Made by a program: the position numbers and the translations under genes
Part shown: positions 1 to 9,480 of the stretch, piece by piece
Layout of the letters: each line of letters begins with the position of its first letter
Numbering within the stretch: the first letter of the stretch is position 1
Source: Durusdinium trenchii
Lineage: Eukaryota > Sar > Dinophyceae > Suessiales > Symbiodiniaceae
Direction: 5' to 3'
Assembly: GCA_963970005.1 (NCBI GenBank)
Contig: CAXAMN010001225.1
Coordinates: 340,835-404,834 of the forward strand
Length of the DNA: 64,000 nt
Notes under the pieces: generated by a model
Told to the model about the DNA's origin: nothing
Databases searched by the model: none
Seen by the model: the letters and a program-made list of their open reading frames with translations, nothing else

Positions 1-164
1 GACTTGACGCCGGCACAGGAGCAGCCGCAGCGGGAGCTGCCTTCTTCTCCTCCTCCTCCTCCTTGTCCTTGTTTGCCTCCTCCTTTGTCTCATCCTTTGC
101 AGTTTTCAAGTGAGGCTGCTCGTCCTTGCTGGGCTCTGCTGGGCGCTTTTTGCTTCCATCTGCA

Positions 165-248
165 TACCCAGGTGGATGCATTGGCTCAGGCACACTGCCA
201 GACACATACCCAGGTGGATGCAGTGGCTCAGGCACACTGCCAGACGCC
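165..248. repeat. 42-bp in-frame tandem repeat, two copies
   Basis: Two nearly identical 42-bp copies (165-206 and 207-248). On the minus strand they encode a 14-residue Pro/Gly-rich unit of the form SGSVPEPxHPPGYx. Because the period is a multiple of three, the reading frame is kept, which supports this stretch having been coding. Confidence 0.85.
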
Positions 249-560
249 GCCGAAGGCGCAGCTAGCAAAGTCAGGCCAGACCCAACAACAACTGCACCAA
301 CTTCGCCAGAGGCGTCTTTCAGTGTGACACCTGGCTCAAAGCCGCCTGCTGCATCAACGTGGCCTTCCAACTTGCGTTGCAAAGCAGTTAAATCTTGGAC
401 CAGCAGGCGGAGCTTGCGTCTTCGGAGGTCAGAGGTCTCGCCATGGTTGCTGCTGCCACCAGGTGTGGACACAGGGGTCTCAAGAAAATGCCAGGTGCCT
501 TTGTCAAAGCCTTCAGGGGGGTGGGGCACATGGTAGAAGGAAGCGCCAGTGTCGCTGGCC

Positions 561-580
561 TCAGCCTCTGTCAGCCTCTG
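561..580. repeat. 10-bp perfect tandem duplication that shifts the frame
   Basis: TCAGCCTCTG occurs twice in a row. Ten bases is not a multiple of three, and the second copy creates the minus-strand TGA that ends the phosphatase-like frame. The downstream sequence is open in the frame expected without the extra copy. Confidence 0.9.
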
Positions 581-1493
581 TCAATTGAAACTGCTGAGGA
601 AGCAGCATGCTTTCTGCTTCAGAAGAGGATGACTGTCGGTCGCTTCTGTAAAGAAGAGGAGGCTTGGAAGCCTTGCCCACAGGAAATGCAGCTACAAAGC
701 CTGCCTCAATGGCCTTGCGCCTCAGTGGGACAAAGCCTAGGGCCACCTTGGAAGCAGCTGGGTGACTCACATGAACTTTTCCCTCCACAGATTCCAAAAA
801 ATCGATAGGGCGAACTGTTGCCACTCGCCCTCTTGAAGGCGGAGCGCGGCTGTTGAGGTCCACAATGTTGCTCATTGTAGTGAGGAACGCAGCAGCTTCT
901 GCGGCTGACCAGCCTAAAAGGCGCATCAGCACCAGGCACGTCAAGGTTGCCGAACGGTGTGCGCCGTTGTGGCACGCTATGAGGACAGACTTTCCATCCA
1001 ACAGCAGCTTGATGATCTCATCGACGATGTTCATGACTCGGTCCCAAGGAACATCCCCATGCGCAGCGCCAGTGCCATCCACAGTGTCCAAGACATATAC
1101 ATTTGGACTCTGAGGCATTGCAGACTTGCAGGCAGGCCAAACATACCCCACCTCGTTCTCAGAGAGGAGCACTGAGTCGTGGACAGCCTTCTCCCCCCCA
1201 AGCCAAAGCCTGCCATTGGTAACTGTCTCGCAGACCAAGGTCATAGGATGCCTCTTGTTGTATTCTTGCCGGGCATACTTCACGCATTCCACAGAACCGT
1301 AGTCGTCCACAACCAGGAACTGGTCCAACTCTGACAGCACACCAGCCACAATGGCGTCTGTCATGCTGGAACCAGGCCTAAGGCCGTGGAGCACCTTAGC
1401 CCGTGCATCCAAAGGCAAGTACGCTGTTCCAAGCCCATGCGCATTCAAACTTGCCAGTGTCCTGTTCTGACCCAACTCCTTGGACAGGACCAT

Positions 1494-1640
1494 TGCTGAA
1501 GGTTGCGCTCAGTCGATCGTGGGAAACGTTGAGCTCTGAAACACTTTGAGCCAAAAGAGGCCGGCGCAAAACAGTTGCTTCCAAGCAAACGGCTTGCTGG
1601 TCTTTAGCGAACAAGTTGCGCAGCCCAGGAAAGTGAGTTA
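1494..1640 (-). pseudogene. Coding-like link in another frame between the two halves of the element
   Basis: On the minus strand just upstream of 1493, a different frame reads as protein (for example GLRNLFAKDQQAVCLEATVL, then RRPLLAQSVSELNVSHDRL). It runs directly into the phosphatase-like region, whose own frame has a TGA a few codons upstream of 1493. There is no room for an intron at the switch, so a one-base indel near 1490-1510 is the simplest reading. The donor joining this block to the transposase-like frame is unclear. A pyrimidine-rich ttttttctttaaacag acceptor lies near 1710-1725. Confidence 0.45.
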
Positions 1641-1750
1641 CGGTAAAGTTAAGGTAAGGCCAACTAGAACTAACTACATGTGCCTTAGCCGCCTTTACCT
1701 GGACCTTGGCTGCAATTATTCTGTTTAAAGAAAAAATTACAAACCCCTTG

Positions 1751-2985
1751 TCACCAACAGTCCCCCCCAGCCCTGCTCTGCCCAAGCTGTCCTCTCCAGG
1801 GGCCAGGGAAGAAAGCAACAAAGTCGTCAACGAACCTGGTCCGAGACCGCTTAGCAACGGCCTTCTCGTCTTCGCACTGCAGCATTGTATTCAAAAACTC
1901 TTTTGCCTGCCTGCGGGCGGCTGCCCATTCAGCTTGCAAACCAGGAGGCTCTGCGTCCATGATCACCAGGTTTTCAGACAAGACTTTTTCAACTGCTTTT
2001 GTGAGGTCTTGCAGAAACTTCCCTCGGCGGGTGCTCTTGGACACGCAAAATGAACCTGGCAATATGCCTAGATGTTTGGTTGCCCTTTCAATTACATTTC
2101 CATTTCGATGCTGGGCGCACAGGCTGGGAAATATGAAGGAGTTCTGCGGCATCACTGCATGCAAGTGTTTGAGCAGCCGTATGTTGGCTGCATGCTGGTC
2201 ACACGACACCAGCACAGCAGAGAACTTTGCTGGAGACCCAATGAAACCAGGCCCAAGGCCGCCTTGGTCCAGGCACAGCGCGCCCCACATGCACTCAGCC
2301 GTTTTACGAGGTAGAGCCCTTGGCGGCCTTGCTACGTCAATCTCCACATTCTGGCCTGCAGCGCAGATGCTAAGTTGGCTGTGGCTTGCCAAGACTGACC
2401 AGCTTGCAGACCCAACTTGTTTCAAAGAAACATCCAGCTCTGTCTCGTCGAACATCAGGTTCACTATGTGATACAGCAGCAAACCTCTTTCACGCAGCCG
2501 GTTTATCTCTGATTGGATATGCTTGGCTTGACAATCAAGGAGGCACTTGCCAATGAACATGCGGGCTTTGATCACATGGGCAGCACTTGCCCCATCAACT
2601 TCCCTTGCTGCTTGCCTTACTGTTGCAGTAGCCTCGCCAAAGGCGGCCCTCAAAATAGCCTCAGGCGTCCACTGCTTCCAAGCGCCTCGACCTTTTGGTT
2701 TGGGCCTGGCTTCATCAGCAGGCTGCAAAGGAAGCAAATGATCTAGGGTTCTATGGCGCCCTGACGCATTGGACGCTTGAGCCTGCAGCCTGAATGTGTT
2801 TGCCCTGTGCTCTTTTCTTTTTTTCCTCAAGAAACTGACCCGGCTTCTCCTTGCATTCATCCGCCTAGCTCTTGCCCTGAAAGCATTGGCCAAGCCACGG
2901 CCGCCACGCCCCAGGCAAACACCACGCCCAAGGCGGCCACCAACTCCAACACCACGCCCAAGGCGGCCACGTCCACCAGAGCACC
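1751..2985 (-). CDS. Transposase-like protein: Gly/Arg-rich N terminus, HTH, RNase H-like fold
   Basis: Counting from the TTG codon at 2893, this is a 380-codon open frame. It stays open upstream to a TAG near 2988 and there encodes a Gly/Arg-rich repeat (RGRLGRG type). Residues 1-30 are very basic. Residues 72-112 (WTPEAILRAAF, then VRQAAREVDGASAAHV) look like a DNA-binding helix-turn-helix. Next come FDETELDV (Asp149/Glu150), SCDQHAAN (Asp232) and LCAQHRNGNVIERATKHLG (His262). Acidic residues followed by a Cys-His helix resemble the RNase H-like core of hAT-type transposases. That family assignment is inference from motif order, not an alignment. The frame ends in TGA at 1751-1753 just after FFPGPWRGQ, where a donor is expected. 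The same transcript probably continues into the phosphatase-like part at 1-1493. Confidence 0.65.
2918..2971. repeat. 31-bp-period direct repeat encoding the Gly/Arg-rich unit
   Basis: AACACCACGCCCAAGGCGGC occurs twice, 31 bp apart. On the minus strand the copies are read in the frame that gives Gly/Arg-rich text just upstream of the transposase-like region. Confidence 0.7.
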
Positions 2986-2988
2986 AGG

Positions 2989-3111
2989 TCTAAGACCGGC
3001 CCTAGCAGGCTGCTGGCCACCAAGCGCAATCCCTGCCAAATCATGTAAGCTCAGCATCGCCCCCACCCATTCAACATGGAAGCGAAACTCTTTCGCCAAT
3101 TGTGGGGGCCA
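2989..3111 (-). CDS. Possible first exon of the transposase-like gene
   Basis: A minus-strand frame reads PPQLAKEFRFHVEWVGAML followed by SLHDLAGIALGGQQPARAG, which looks like protein. It is one frame off the Gly/Arg-rich segment downstream, so either a short intron ends near CTTAG at 2987 or there is an indel. No start codon was fixed. Confidence 0.4.
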
Positions 3112-3190
3112 TCTTGAACCAAAGGATTGATGGAGGAAAGTGAACCAGGTGTTATCACAACATGTGAAAAGGCTAAGGATGGAGGCAGCT

Positions 3191-3256
3191 ATCGATGTGA
3201 TGCATGTTTTTTGTTGCTGTTATATAGCAGCCCCAGCCATCGATGTGATGCATGTT
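3191..3256. repeat. 18-bp direct repeat
   Basis: ATCGATGTGATGCATGTT occurs at 3191-3208 and 3239-3256, 48 bp apart. It marks the boundary between the element-like gene and the AACAATTG array. It could be a remnant duplication; there is no other evidence. Confidence 0.8.
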
Positions 3257-3329
3257 AAACCGACCATTACTAACTTGCATGTTCAGTATGTTCAAAAGGT
3301 TTGCTTGCGAACAAACATGTTGAACATAA

Positions 3330-3605
3330 GCAACAATTTCAACAACAATTGCGCAGCAGTTGTTGCTAATATTCAACAATTCCAAAACAATTGCAAAACA
3401 ATTGTTGCAAATATTCAACAAATTCAAAACAATTGCAAAACAATTGTTTGAAATATTGAACAACTGTTGAAACAATTGTTGAATATATTGAATAATATTG
3501 AACATTTGTTGAAACAATTGTTTTAAATATTCCAACAGTTGCAAAACAATTACCCAAACAATTGAACAATTGCAAAACAATTGAAAACAAATGTTCAAAC
3601 AATTG
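3330..3605. repeat. AT-rich array of AACAATTG / ATTCAACAA words
   Basis: About 270 bp made almost only of permutations of AACAATTG, CAAAACAATTG and ATATTCAACAA. CAATTG is self-complementary, so the array can pair on itself many ways. Open frames across it (Asn/Cys/Leu-rich) follow from the composition and are not genes. Confidence 0.85.
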
Positions 3606-5020
3606 CCGGTGACTATTTCGGAGCCCCTTGTAACCCTTCACCAGAGGCTTCTTAAAAACAATCAATATATATATATATACACAAATATACAGTATATACA
3701 TATAGTAAACCATAGAAATATACAGTATATATATATAGATCATCAAAGAACTTAAACCAATTGCTTTACCCTTGGCCTGGCCAAACCTTCCTCTGTCTCC
3801 CGGTCCTGTCCAGCTCTCAACGCCGGGCCACGCAGGAAAACCGCTCAGGACAAGGTCTCCACCTCGAGCACCACCTACACAGCCATCCAGAAGCATCGCC
3901 GCTCAGCTCCAAAAAAAAGCCTTGCCCATTGGCCACCAATGACCCACCTGGACAACTGCGTGTGCCCAAGTCCATCCTGACAACCGCTGTATTGCTTTTC
4001 TATGCTTTTGTGCTATCAATTTCGGAGAGTCACCTCTGGTTTGTGCAGGGGTCGAGTTTTGGGTTGCATGTGATCTGTCAGTCAGGTGCCAAGAAACAAA
4101 CAGCAAAAGCCGAATAAATGTTGACAAGGGTGGTTGAAAAGGAAAAGCTAGATGGTCTCATCAAAATGGATCTCTCCCATGTCAGTCGAGAGATTCCTAA
4201 CGGATATGACTCAGATTTCCACCCTGTTGCAGCTGGAGAAACAACGTCAACTGAGATTTGTCATTAGCGATGCTTGCAAGAATCAATGAAGCCAGGCCTT
4301 TTCAAAACCAGGAACTTCATTGGAACGAATGGGTCGCACCGGTACTAACTTCTCTAACCATCATTAGGAATTTCAAGGGTCCGCTATGTTCCAACATGCT
4401 GGTGCACACCTCAGCTCTCTTAAACGGTGCAGCCAGGCAGCAAGATACGTCTGCAAAGGGTCCGCTCTGATCCACATCGCGCAGTGCGAACCAAAAAGAA
4501 TGCTTCATCGGCTGCGGCTACAAACCATGCTGACCAACAAGCCATACGCAAAAATGAAACATGCCCAATGCAAGGGAAATACATGGTATTTCTTAAATAT
4601 TAAGTTGTATTTACTATCTGTGCCAGCTACCATGCCGACACGGCCGACATGTAAACAAAAGCATCACCCATCCAGCACCTCTTTCCCTCTCTCTCTCTAT
4701 CGTCAAGTTCCTCTATTATAGTAGTGTAAATATCTTCTAGCAGCCCAGCAGTGCTTGCAAACCACTTGCCTTCACAACAAAAGGCCATCCAGTTTTAGTT
4801 TGGAAGGTGGATAAACTGCAACTTCCAATTGATTGTTGAGTCGAGCTAACACAAAACCCTTTTAGGTGGGCACCCTCGAGGCCCTCGAGCCGCATAGCTG
4901 TTTCAGTGAGAGAAACTGCTGACACCCGTTTATGGCAACTAATGGACAACAAAAGCATAAAAGCCACACTCTCATACTCTCGCGCTGGACGAATTTCAGT
5001 CCGCTGTCCTTGTATTGAAA
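3606..5020. other. No gene recognised; TA-rich microsatellite at 3664-3740
   Basis: TATATA tracts with interspersed ACAGTATATA words lie at 3664-3740. The rest is unique, moderately AT-rich sequence with only short, composition-driven open frames. Confidence 0.6.
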
Positions 5021-5025
5021 GAGAT

Positions 5026-5140
5026 GGCCTCCAACATCCGCCAACCTAATAGGAATGGCCTCCAACCTAATAACTAATAGCTCCTCCCTAGAAGCGATGG
5101 CCTCCGATCCAATAGCAATAGCCACCTAATAGCGATAGAA
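5026..5140. repeat. Degenerate tandem repeat of GCGATGGCCTCC / CTAATAGC units
   Basis: Units such as GATGGCCTCCAACCTAATA and GCGATGGCCTCCGATCCAAT follow each other with small changes. The same words recur at 43255-43282 next to TACTAGTAG units, so this belongs to a dispersed repeat family. Confidence 0.75.
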
Positions 5141-5199
5141 GTTGTGGACATCTCGTGACCTCACTGAAGTCATTGGCACTCCCCCTGCCCCACCCCACT

Positions 5200-5312
5200 G
5201 CCCGATCCACCACCTCAAACCGACACCTCGCCTTACAAAGCAGGTTGGCAGCCTCCACGGCGTTGGAGGCGAAGGGCGAGGCACTGACGAAGTGCATCGG
5301 ACGCCAGCCTGT
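5200..5312 (-). CDS. Candidate exon, weakly ankyrin-like
   Basis: After a cgtcacag acceptor, the minus strand reads GWRPMHFVSASPFASNAVEA followed by ANLLCKARC. GWxPxH followed by a helix and LL resembles one ankyrin repeat. A second frame is also open, and no partner exon was joined. Confidence 0.3.
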
Positions 5313-5320
5313 GACGAGAG

Positions 5321-8300
5321 CGGGGCATCACCATGTGCGTGTTCAGGGAGGTAAGGGGTGGTTCGAAGAAGTGGGGAAGGGGATGCTTCCTTCTAGACCC
5401 TAATTAAGATGTTGGACATAAAGCACAAACAAAAGCCCATTGGACTCTCTAGCTAGCTGAAAGGAATTGTTTTCTTTAAGCTCTGAACAACGCCTGCCCT
5501 CCGCCCCCCAGTTCCCAGTTCGTACTCAGGCCCCGTCCCAAGGACGCTCTCCAGGTCAAGTTTCACGGTTAAGCGGAGCTCACTGCACTGAGACCGCCAC
5601 CCATGAAGTGACCAGTGGAGATGCCGTAGTTCACTGCAGGCACTAGGTGTGGATACGCAGGATTCCTGCGCAGGATCCGTTCTGTGACAGGCAAGAAGTA
5701 TGGTGCAAGTCAAAAGAGCGCCATGGCTATCCAGCAAAGATCGCTTCTAGGATCTTCAAACGTTGCAAGTCAAAGGTGTGATACGGACAAAACAAAACTA
5801 GACAATAATAACCCCAAAGCAACCTGAGGAAAAGAGGACTGGACAAAAACACAAACTAGAAAAACCAGAAAACAATCACAGTTGCTGGGTCACCCCAATA
5901 CCCAACATCACTCGACCGACATGAAAGCCCCCTCATGATGCCACATACCCCGCAAAAACGCCCTGAAGCGATGCGCATCCCCCGGTCTTCAGGCTTGCTG
6001 CCAGCGGGTGGTTGAGAGCCTAGGGGAGCTGCGTTCGTGCCGTTCGTGCGGCAAACGTTGTTGGAAGAGACAGCCAACGGATGTGGACGTTTTGGGGACC
6101 CAAAACCCAAATCCATATATAGGGATCAACAATTAGTCAGTATATTTATACTCCCCCCAAAAAAGAAAAAAGGTTTCCAATACATTTTTTTGGTGGGGAT
6201 CTGCTTTTCTATCTGCTTTGGGGTCCACATATGGAAACTGCCGCCGATGAAAACACCAGGAAACATCCGGGACAACCACAAGAGGTGGGCTGCAGGAACC
6301 GCGGGAACCCATCCAAGTCCATGCAAGTTCGGGGCGATCCAAAAGGGAATGCACGTGCATGAAATAGAGATCAGCTAAAACGGAGGTCAAACCTCGTCCA
6401 CATACACATGAATGTAATATGCAAAAACCGCAAACAAATCATGCAACAATGGAAACTATGACAAAGGATACAACATCCAATAATTTATGTGGGCAACCAA
6501 AAAAATAGGCTTTCTTCTTGGTAGAGTACAGTCATTTTTGTGAAACACACTTGGTGTTACTTCTTGCTGTTTGTTTACTGTATGTGGACATTACACTCCC
6601 CGGGAACAAGCATGATTGCCATGTAGTCGGACAATGTGTATGTGTTGAATGAATTGGTCTGACAGTATGCTAAGCTTTGGCAGGCGTGTCCTCTCGCACC
6701 ACCAGAAATAACATGAAATAACACGGGTTGCGCAGCTGCCAAGCTGCGTGTCGTGTAAACAATTCTAAACATGGCGGTGCATAGGTTCTCGTGGCGTGGA
6801 CAGGGCTCACTAAAGCTTTGGATAGCGTCAACCGCGTTGCTCAACCAGAACACCCTCCTACTAACTGACCTAACTGACATCACTCCAAAACGAGTTGCTT
6901 GCTGACAGACAGGCAGTAGTAAGGGATACAAAGACAAAGAAGGACCACAGTGTTAAACGTCATCTACCACCAGCCAACGTGCCCACCCACTTCTTTCAAC
7001 TTTTGAATTGGCTTGCACAACACAAACATTTGCAAACCAATAATTGGACACTTATCCACAAGCAACTCATGGCTTTGGGATAAAGCCCGCACCCACCAGT
7101 TTTTGGAAACTGCCCAGTGGTTGAACAAGTTACTTAACTCTCACTCACGACGGGATGTTAGGGACATCTTAGATCCGGAGGACCTGAGGGTCCAGGCCTG
7201 TTGCAACGCTTCCATGTCGATCTTAGTTAGCTCTCCTCACATCATCGACATGGTTTGCGATTCTCGGTGCCACTCGAGTTGATTCTGCGTAGATTGAATT
7301 ATGATTGATTCAGAATATTCAGAACCTTCCAAACCAAGTACACGGATGTGACTCTTGAACCACTCTGCAGAACTTCCTAACAGGATCCAACAGGCGAGAT
7401 AGTCTGGGCAACCGGTTTCTGGGCAGCTGTTGCCACCCGGGCCACCGGAGGCCGTGCGCTCTCTCTCTCTCTCTCGCTATACCCGGCCGAGGTTGGAAAG
7501 GTCATACGAACGGCCGATCCTTTGCGTCGTTTAGCAATGACACTCTTGTGATTCATCGCCTCACACGAACGTCCGGAGTTAGCTATTGACACTCTTCAGG
7601 GTCGTCATTTTATCTGGGCTGCCTTTTGTTGCAACAAAATGCCAGCAATGAGCATGCTGACGTCCAAAGTCACATGCGCTTTCACATGCGCTTTCGACAT
7701 GCGACCTCCTGAGACCTTGTGGGGGGTAGTCATCGTCCTGTCCTCACCTGAGACATGCGTGCATCTGTGCGTTTGAGTCGAATGAGATAGTCTGTGAGAT
7801 CCCTTATGAGATCCCATTCTTGTACTATGAGATCCCTTGGTGAGTCCCAAACATCCCCTCAAACACTCCCGCTGCACCTTCAAACACTCCTCGCACTGCC
7901 TGGACGGATCGGTGGAGGAGTGGTGACCATCTTCAGGGTCGCAGTGGTCTCACCCTTCAGTTCATCTCACTTGGCAAAGGTCCAGGTAGCGTATCATGTA
8001 GGTATCGTGGGAGACTCAGTGTTCGAACATGTTCTTCAATTTCAACACGAGAGAGGCCGTCTAATTTTTGACTCACAGCCACATCTATCCACCGTATATT
8101 GGGGTGGTTTGAGGGGTGCATGTAGGTCAATATTCTATGGAGTTCGCTGCAAGGGAATGATTTGCGACGAGAATGCTGCAAGTGGGTCGCCTCGATGATC
8201 AGTTCCCCATGCTGGCGCAAGGTGATCCCATCTTGACCTCCGTGGAGCCGAAGCTGGGAGAGCTTCGGTGGAGCCGAAGCTGGGATGGGGATGAAACATG

Positions 8301-8690
8301 CTGCCTCGGGCTGTAAGAAGTCCTTCCAATATCTTCTAATTACTTCTAGTCGTGCGAATATCTGCTACTACCTGGTTGTTACCACTTCTGCTACCACACC
8401 TCCCATCGGTCGACGCCAAAAGAAAAATACATATGATATGAGGGACATCAGTGGCGCACTGCCCTGTTTGAACAAGAATCAATTGAAACATGTTTCATAC
8501 ACAAGGTTCGCGGTCCATCTTCTTCCCCATCAATATTAATTAGACAAATTACAAACACATACACATACAAAAGGTATCAAACGGTAGTTTCCAGCTTTTC
8601 CCGCGCCATGCATGTCAAATCTGAATTTCCCGGCTCCTAAGACCCAGTGGAACGATGAAGTTGGGTCCCGGCTTGACCCCTGAGGCAAGA
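5321..8690. other. No confident gene; two coding-like patches
   Basis: A 120-codon minus frame at 6575-6937 (contains FWLSNAVDAIQSFSEPC) and a plus frame at 7085-7282 (contains RRDVRDILDPEDLRVQACC) read partly like protein but have no support beyond that. A short CT tract lies at 7460-7474. A GAGATCCC-containing repeat lies at 7797-7837, and a duplicated GTGGAGCCGAAGCTGGGA at 8241-8286. Confidence 0.5.
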
Positions 8691-8692
8691 GC

Positions 8693-8771
8693 TACCCTCC
8701 GGCGGCTTCAAATCCATGGTTTTCTTGATCTCCTCGATCACTACCTGCTGCAAGTGGTTGTCACCGCAGCT
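8693..8771 (-). CDS. Candidate exon with GC donor
   Basis: Between an acceptor (ttccag at 8777-8772) and a GC donor (8692-8691), 79 bases read SCGDNHLQQVVIEEIKKTMD followed by LKPPEG. The frame is closed upstream and runs on for only a few codons downstream. Amphipathic, charge-balanced text of this kind is typical of real exons here. Function unknown. Confidence 0.45.
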
Positions 8772-9050
8772 CTGGAAGGTCAAAGGCTCTCATGAAGGGT
8801 GACTCCTAGCAAACTTGGAGAACCCGCCACTCTTAGACTCTGTGTGCACCGCGCGACAGTGCCCATTGATTCCATGGACAATGTGCTCTTAGATCAAACA
8901 AATTGACATGTCCAACAGGGTATTAGACTGTGTTACAATATGTGTATATATACATATAATAAGATTATTGCTGTATGTTTTTATGGCTACTAGCCGTTGT
9001 TTATGGACAATACTTCTGCGAAGTAGTATCTTCTCAACGCCCGCTGTCAC
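8772..9050. other. No gene recognised
   Basis: Nothing coding-like on either strand. A short TA-rich stretch lies at 8936-8962. Confidence 0.5.
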
Positions 9051-9056
9051 AGGAAA

Positions 9057-9228
9057 ATGCTTGGCTTCGCAGAATACCCAACGAACTGATCAACCGATCT
9101 ACTTCCAGCTCCTTTGATCTGTCCCGCCATCAAAACGCCTGCGGTGGATACGCAATGCCTTGGATCACGGGGAGGATCTTCAGCCTCAAGTGCTCGGTCC
9201 AATGCGGCTGGCGAGATTGATTCTCTTG
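9057..9228 (-). CDS. Candidate exon, function unknown
   Basis: The minus strand reads ISPAALDRALEAEDPPRDP and then AGVLMAGQIKGAGSRSVDQF in one frame. The composition is protein-like. Splice borders were not fixed. Confidence 0.33.
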
Positions 9229-9363
9229 GCTGACTTTGGCACAAGTTGGTAGCATATGTATATACTAGTACTTATACTATATACTATACTAGTACATATG
9301 TCATATCTCGCCAAATGTCCTTATGTCATATTTGGATCCAGATCCCCCTCCGAACGATTCTCA

Positions 9364-9480
9364 TCGCCCGAAGACCTGTGAACTCGAACGCCGGGGCTCC
9401 GTGCATCTCAGGCCTGCAGCGCCTAAGATGCGCAGTAAGTAGAGCCGATGGCCTAGTACTTCCCCAGCTTCCCCCAACAC
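9364..9480 (-). CDS. Candidate exon, function unknown
   Basis: The minus strand reads GEVLGHRLYLLRILGAAGLR followed by CTEPRRSSSQVFGR, ending in TGA. Could be a last exon; unsupported otherwise. Confidence 0.28.

Larger units (their letters stand above)
1..1493 (-). pseudogene. Cysteine-phosphatase-like C-terminal half of a mobile-element-like gene, frameshifted
   Basis: An open frame of 310 codons runs from 1493 to 563. Around residues 171-182 it carries VLIACHNGAHRSAT, a C-x5-R loop (Cys174, Arg180) typical of dual-specificity or tyrosine phosphatases, followed by helices like those after a P-loop. Asp136, Asp147 and Asp151 are possible general acids. The frame stops at 561-563 only because a 10-bp unit is duplicated at 561-580. 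With one copy ignored, the same frame stays open from there to the window edge (about 187 codons) and reads as protein, with PEGFDKGTWHF, a 14-residue PEP/HPPGY repeat and a Lys/Glu/Ala-rich tail. The gene continues beyond position 1. Its 5' part is the transposase-like frame at 1751-2985. The phosphatase signature is clear; linking it to the transposase-like part rests on orientation and adjacency. A recent pseudogene or an assembly error both fit. Confidence 0.7.

Noticed and set aside
1546-1570. TTTTGGCTCAA on the minus strand resembles the 3' end of the dinoflagellate spliced leader
   Set aside because: Only about 11 bases match, and the stretch lies inside protein-like sequence (RRPLLAQSVSE). 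Chance is the better explanation, and no relic leader cDNA can be argued.
1751-2893. Plus-strand frames of 80-170 codons opposite the transposase-like gene
   Set aside because: They are antisense shadows; the minus frame has coherent HTH and acidic motifs and they do not.
3140-3896. Frames of 100-176 codons on both strands
   Set aside because: They cross the AACAATTG array and TA tracts, and their composition is set by the repeat.
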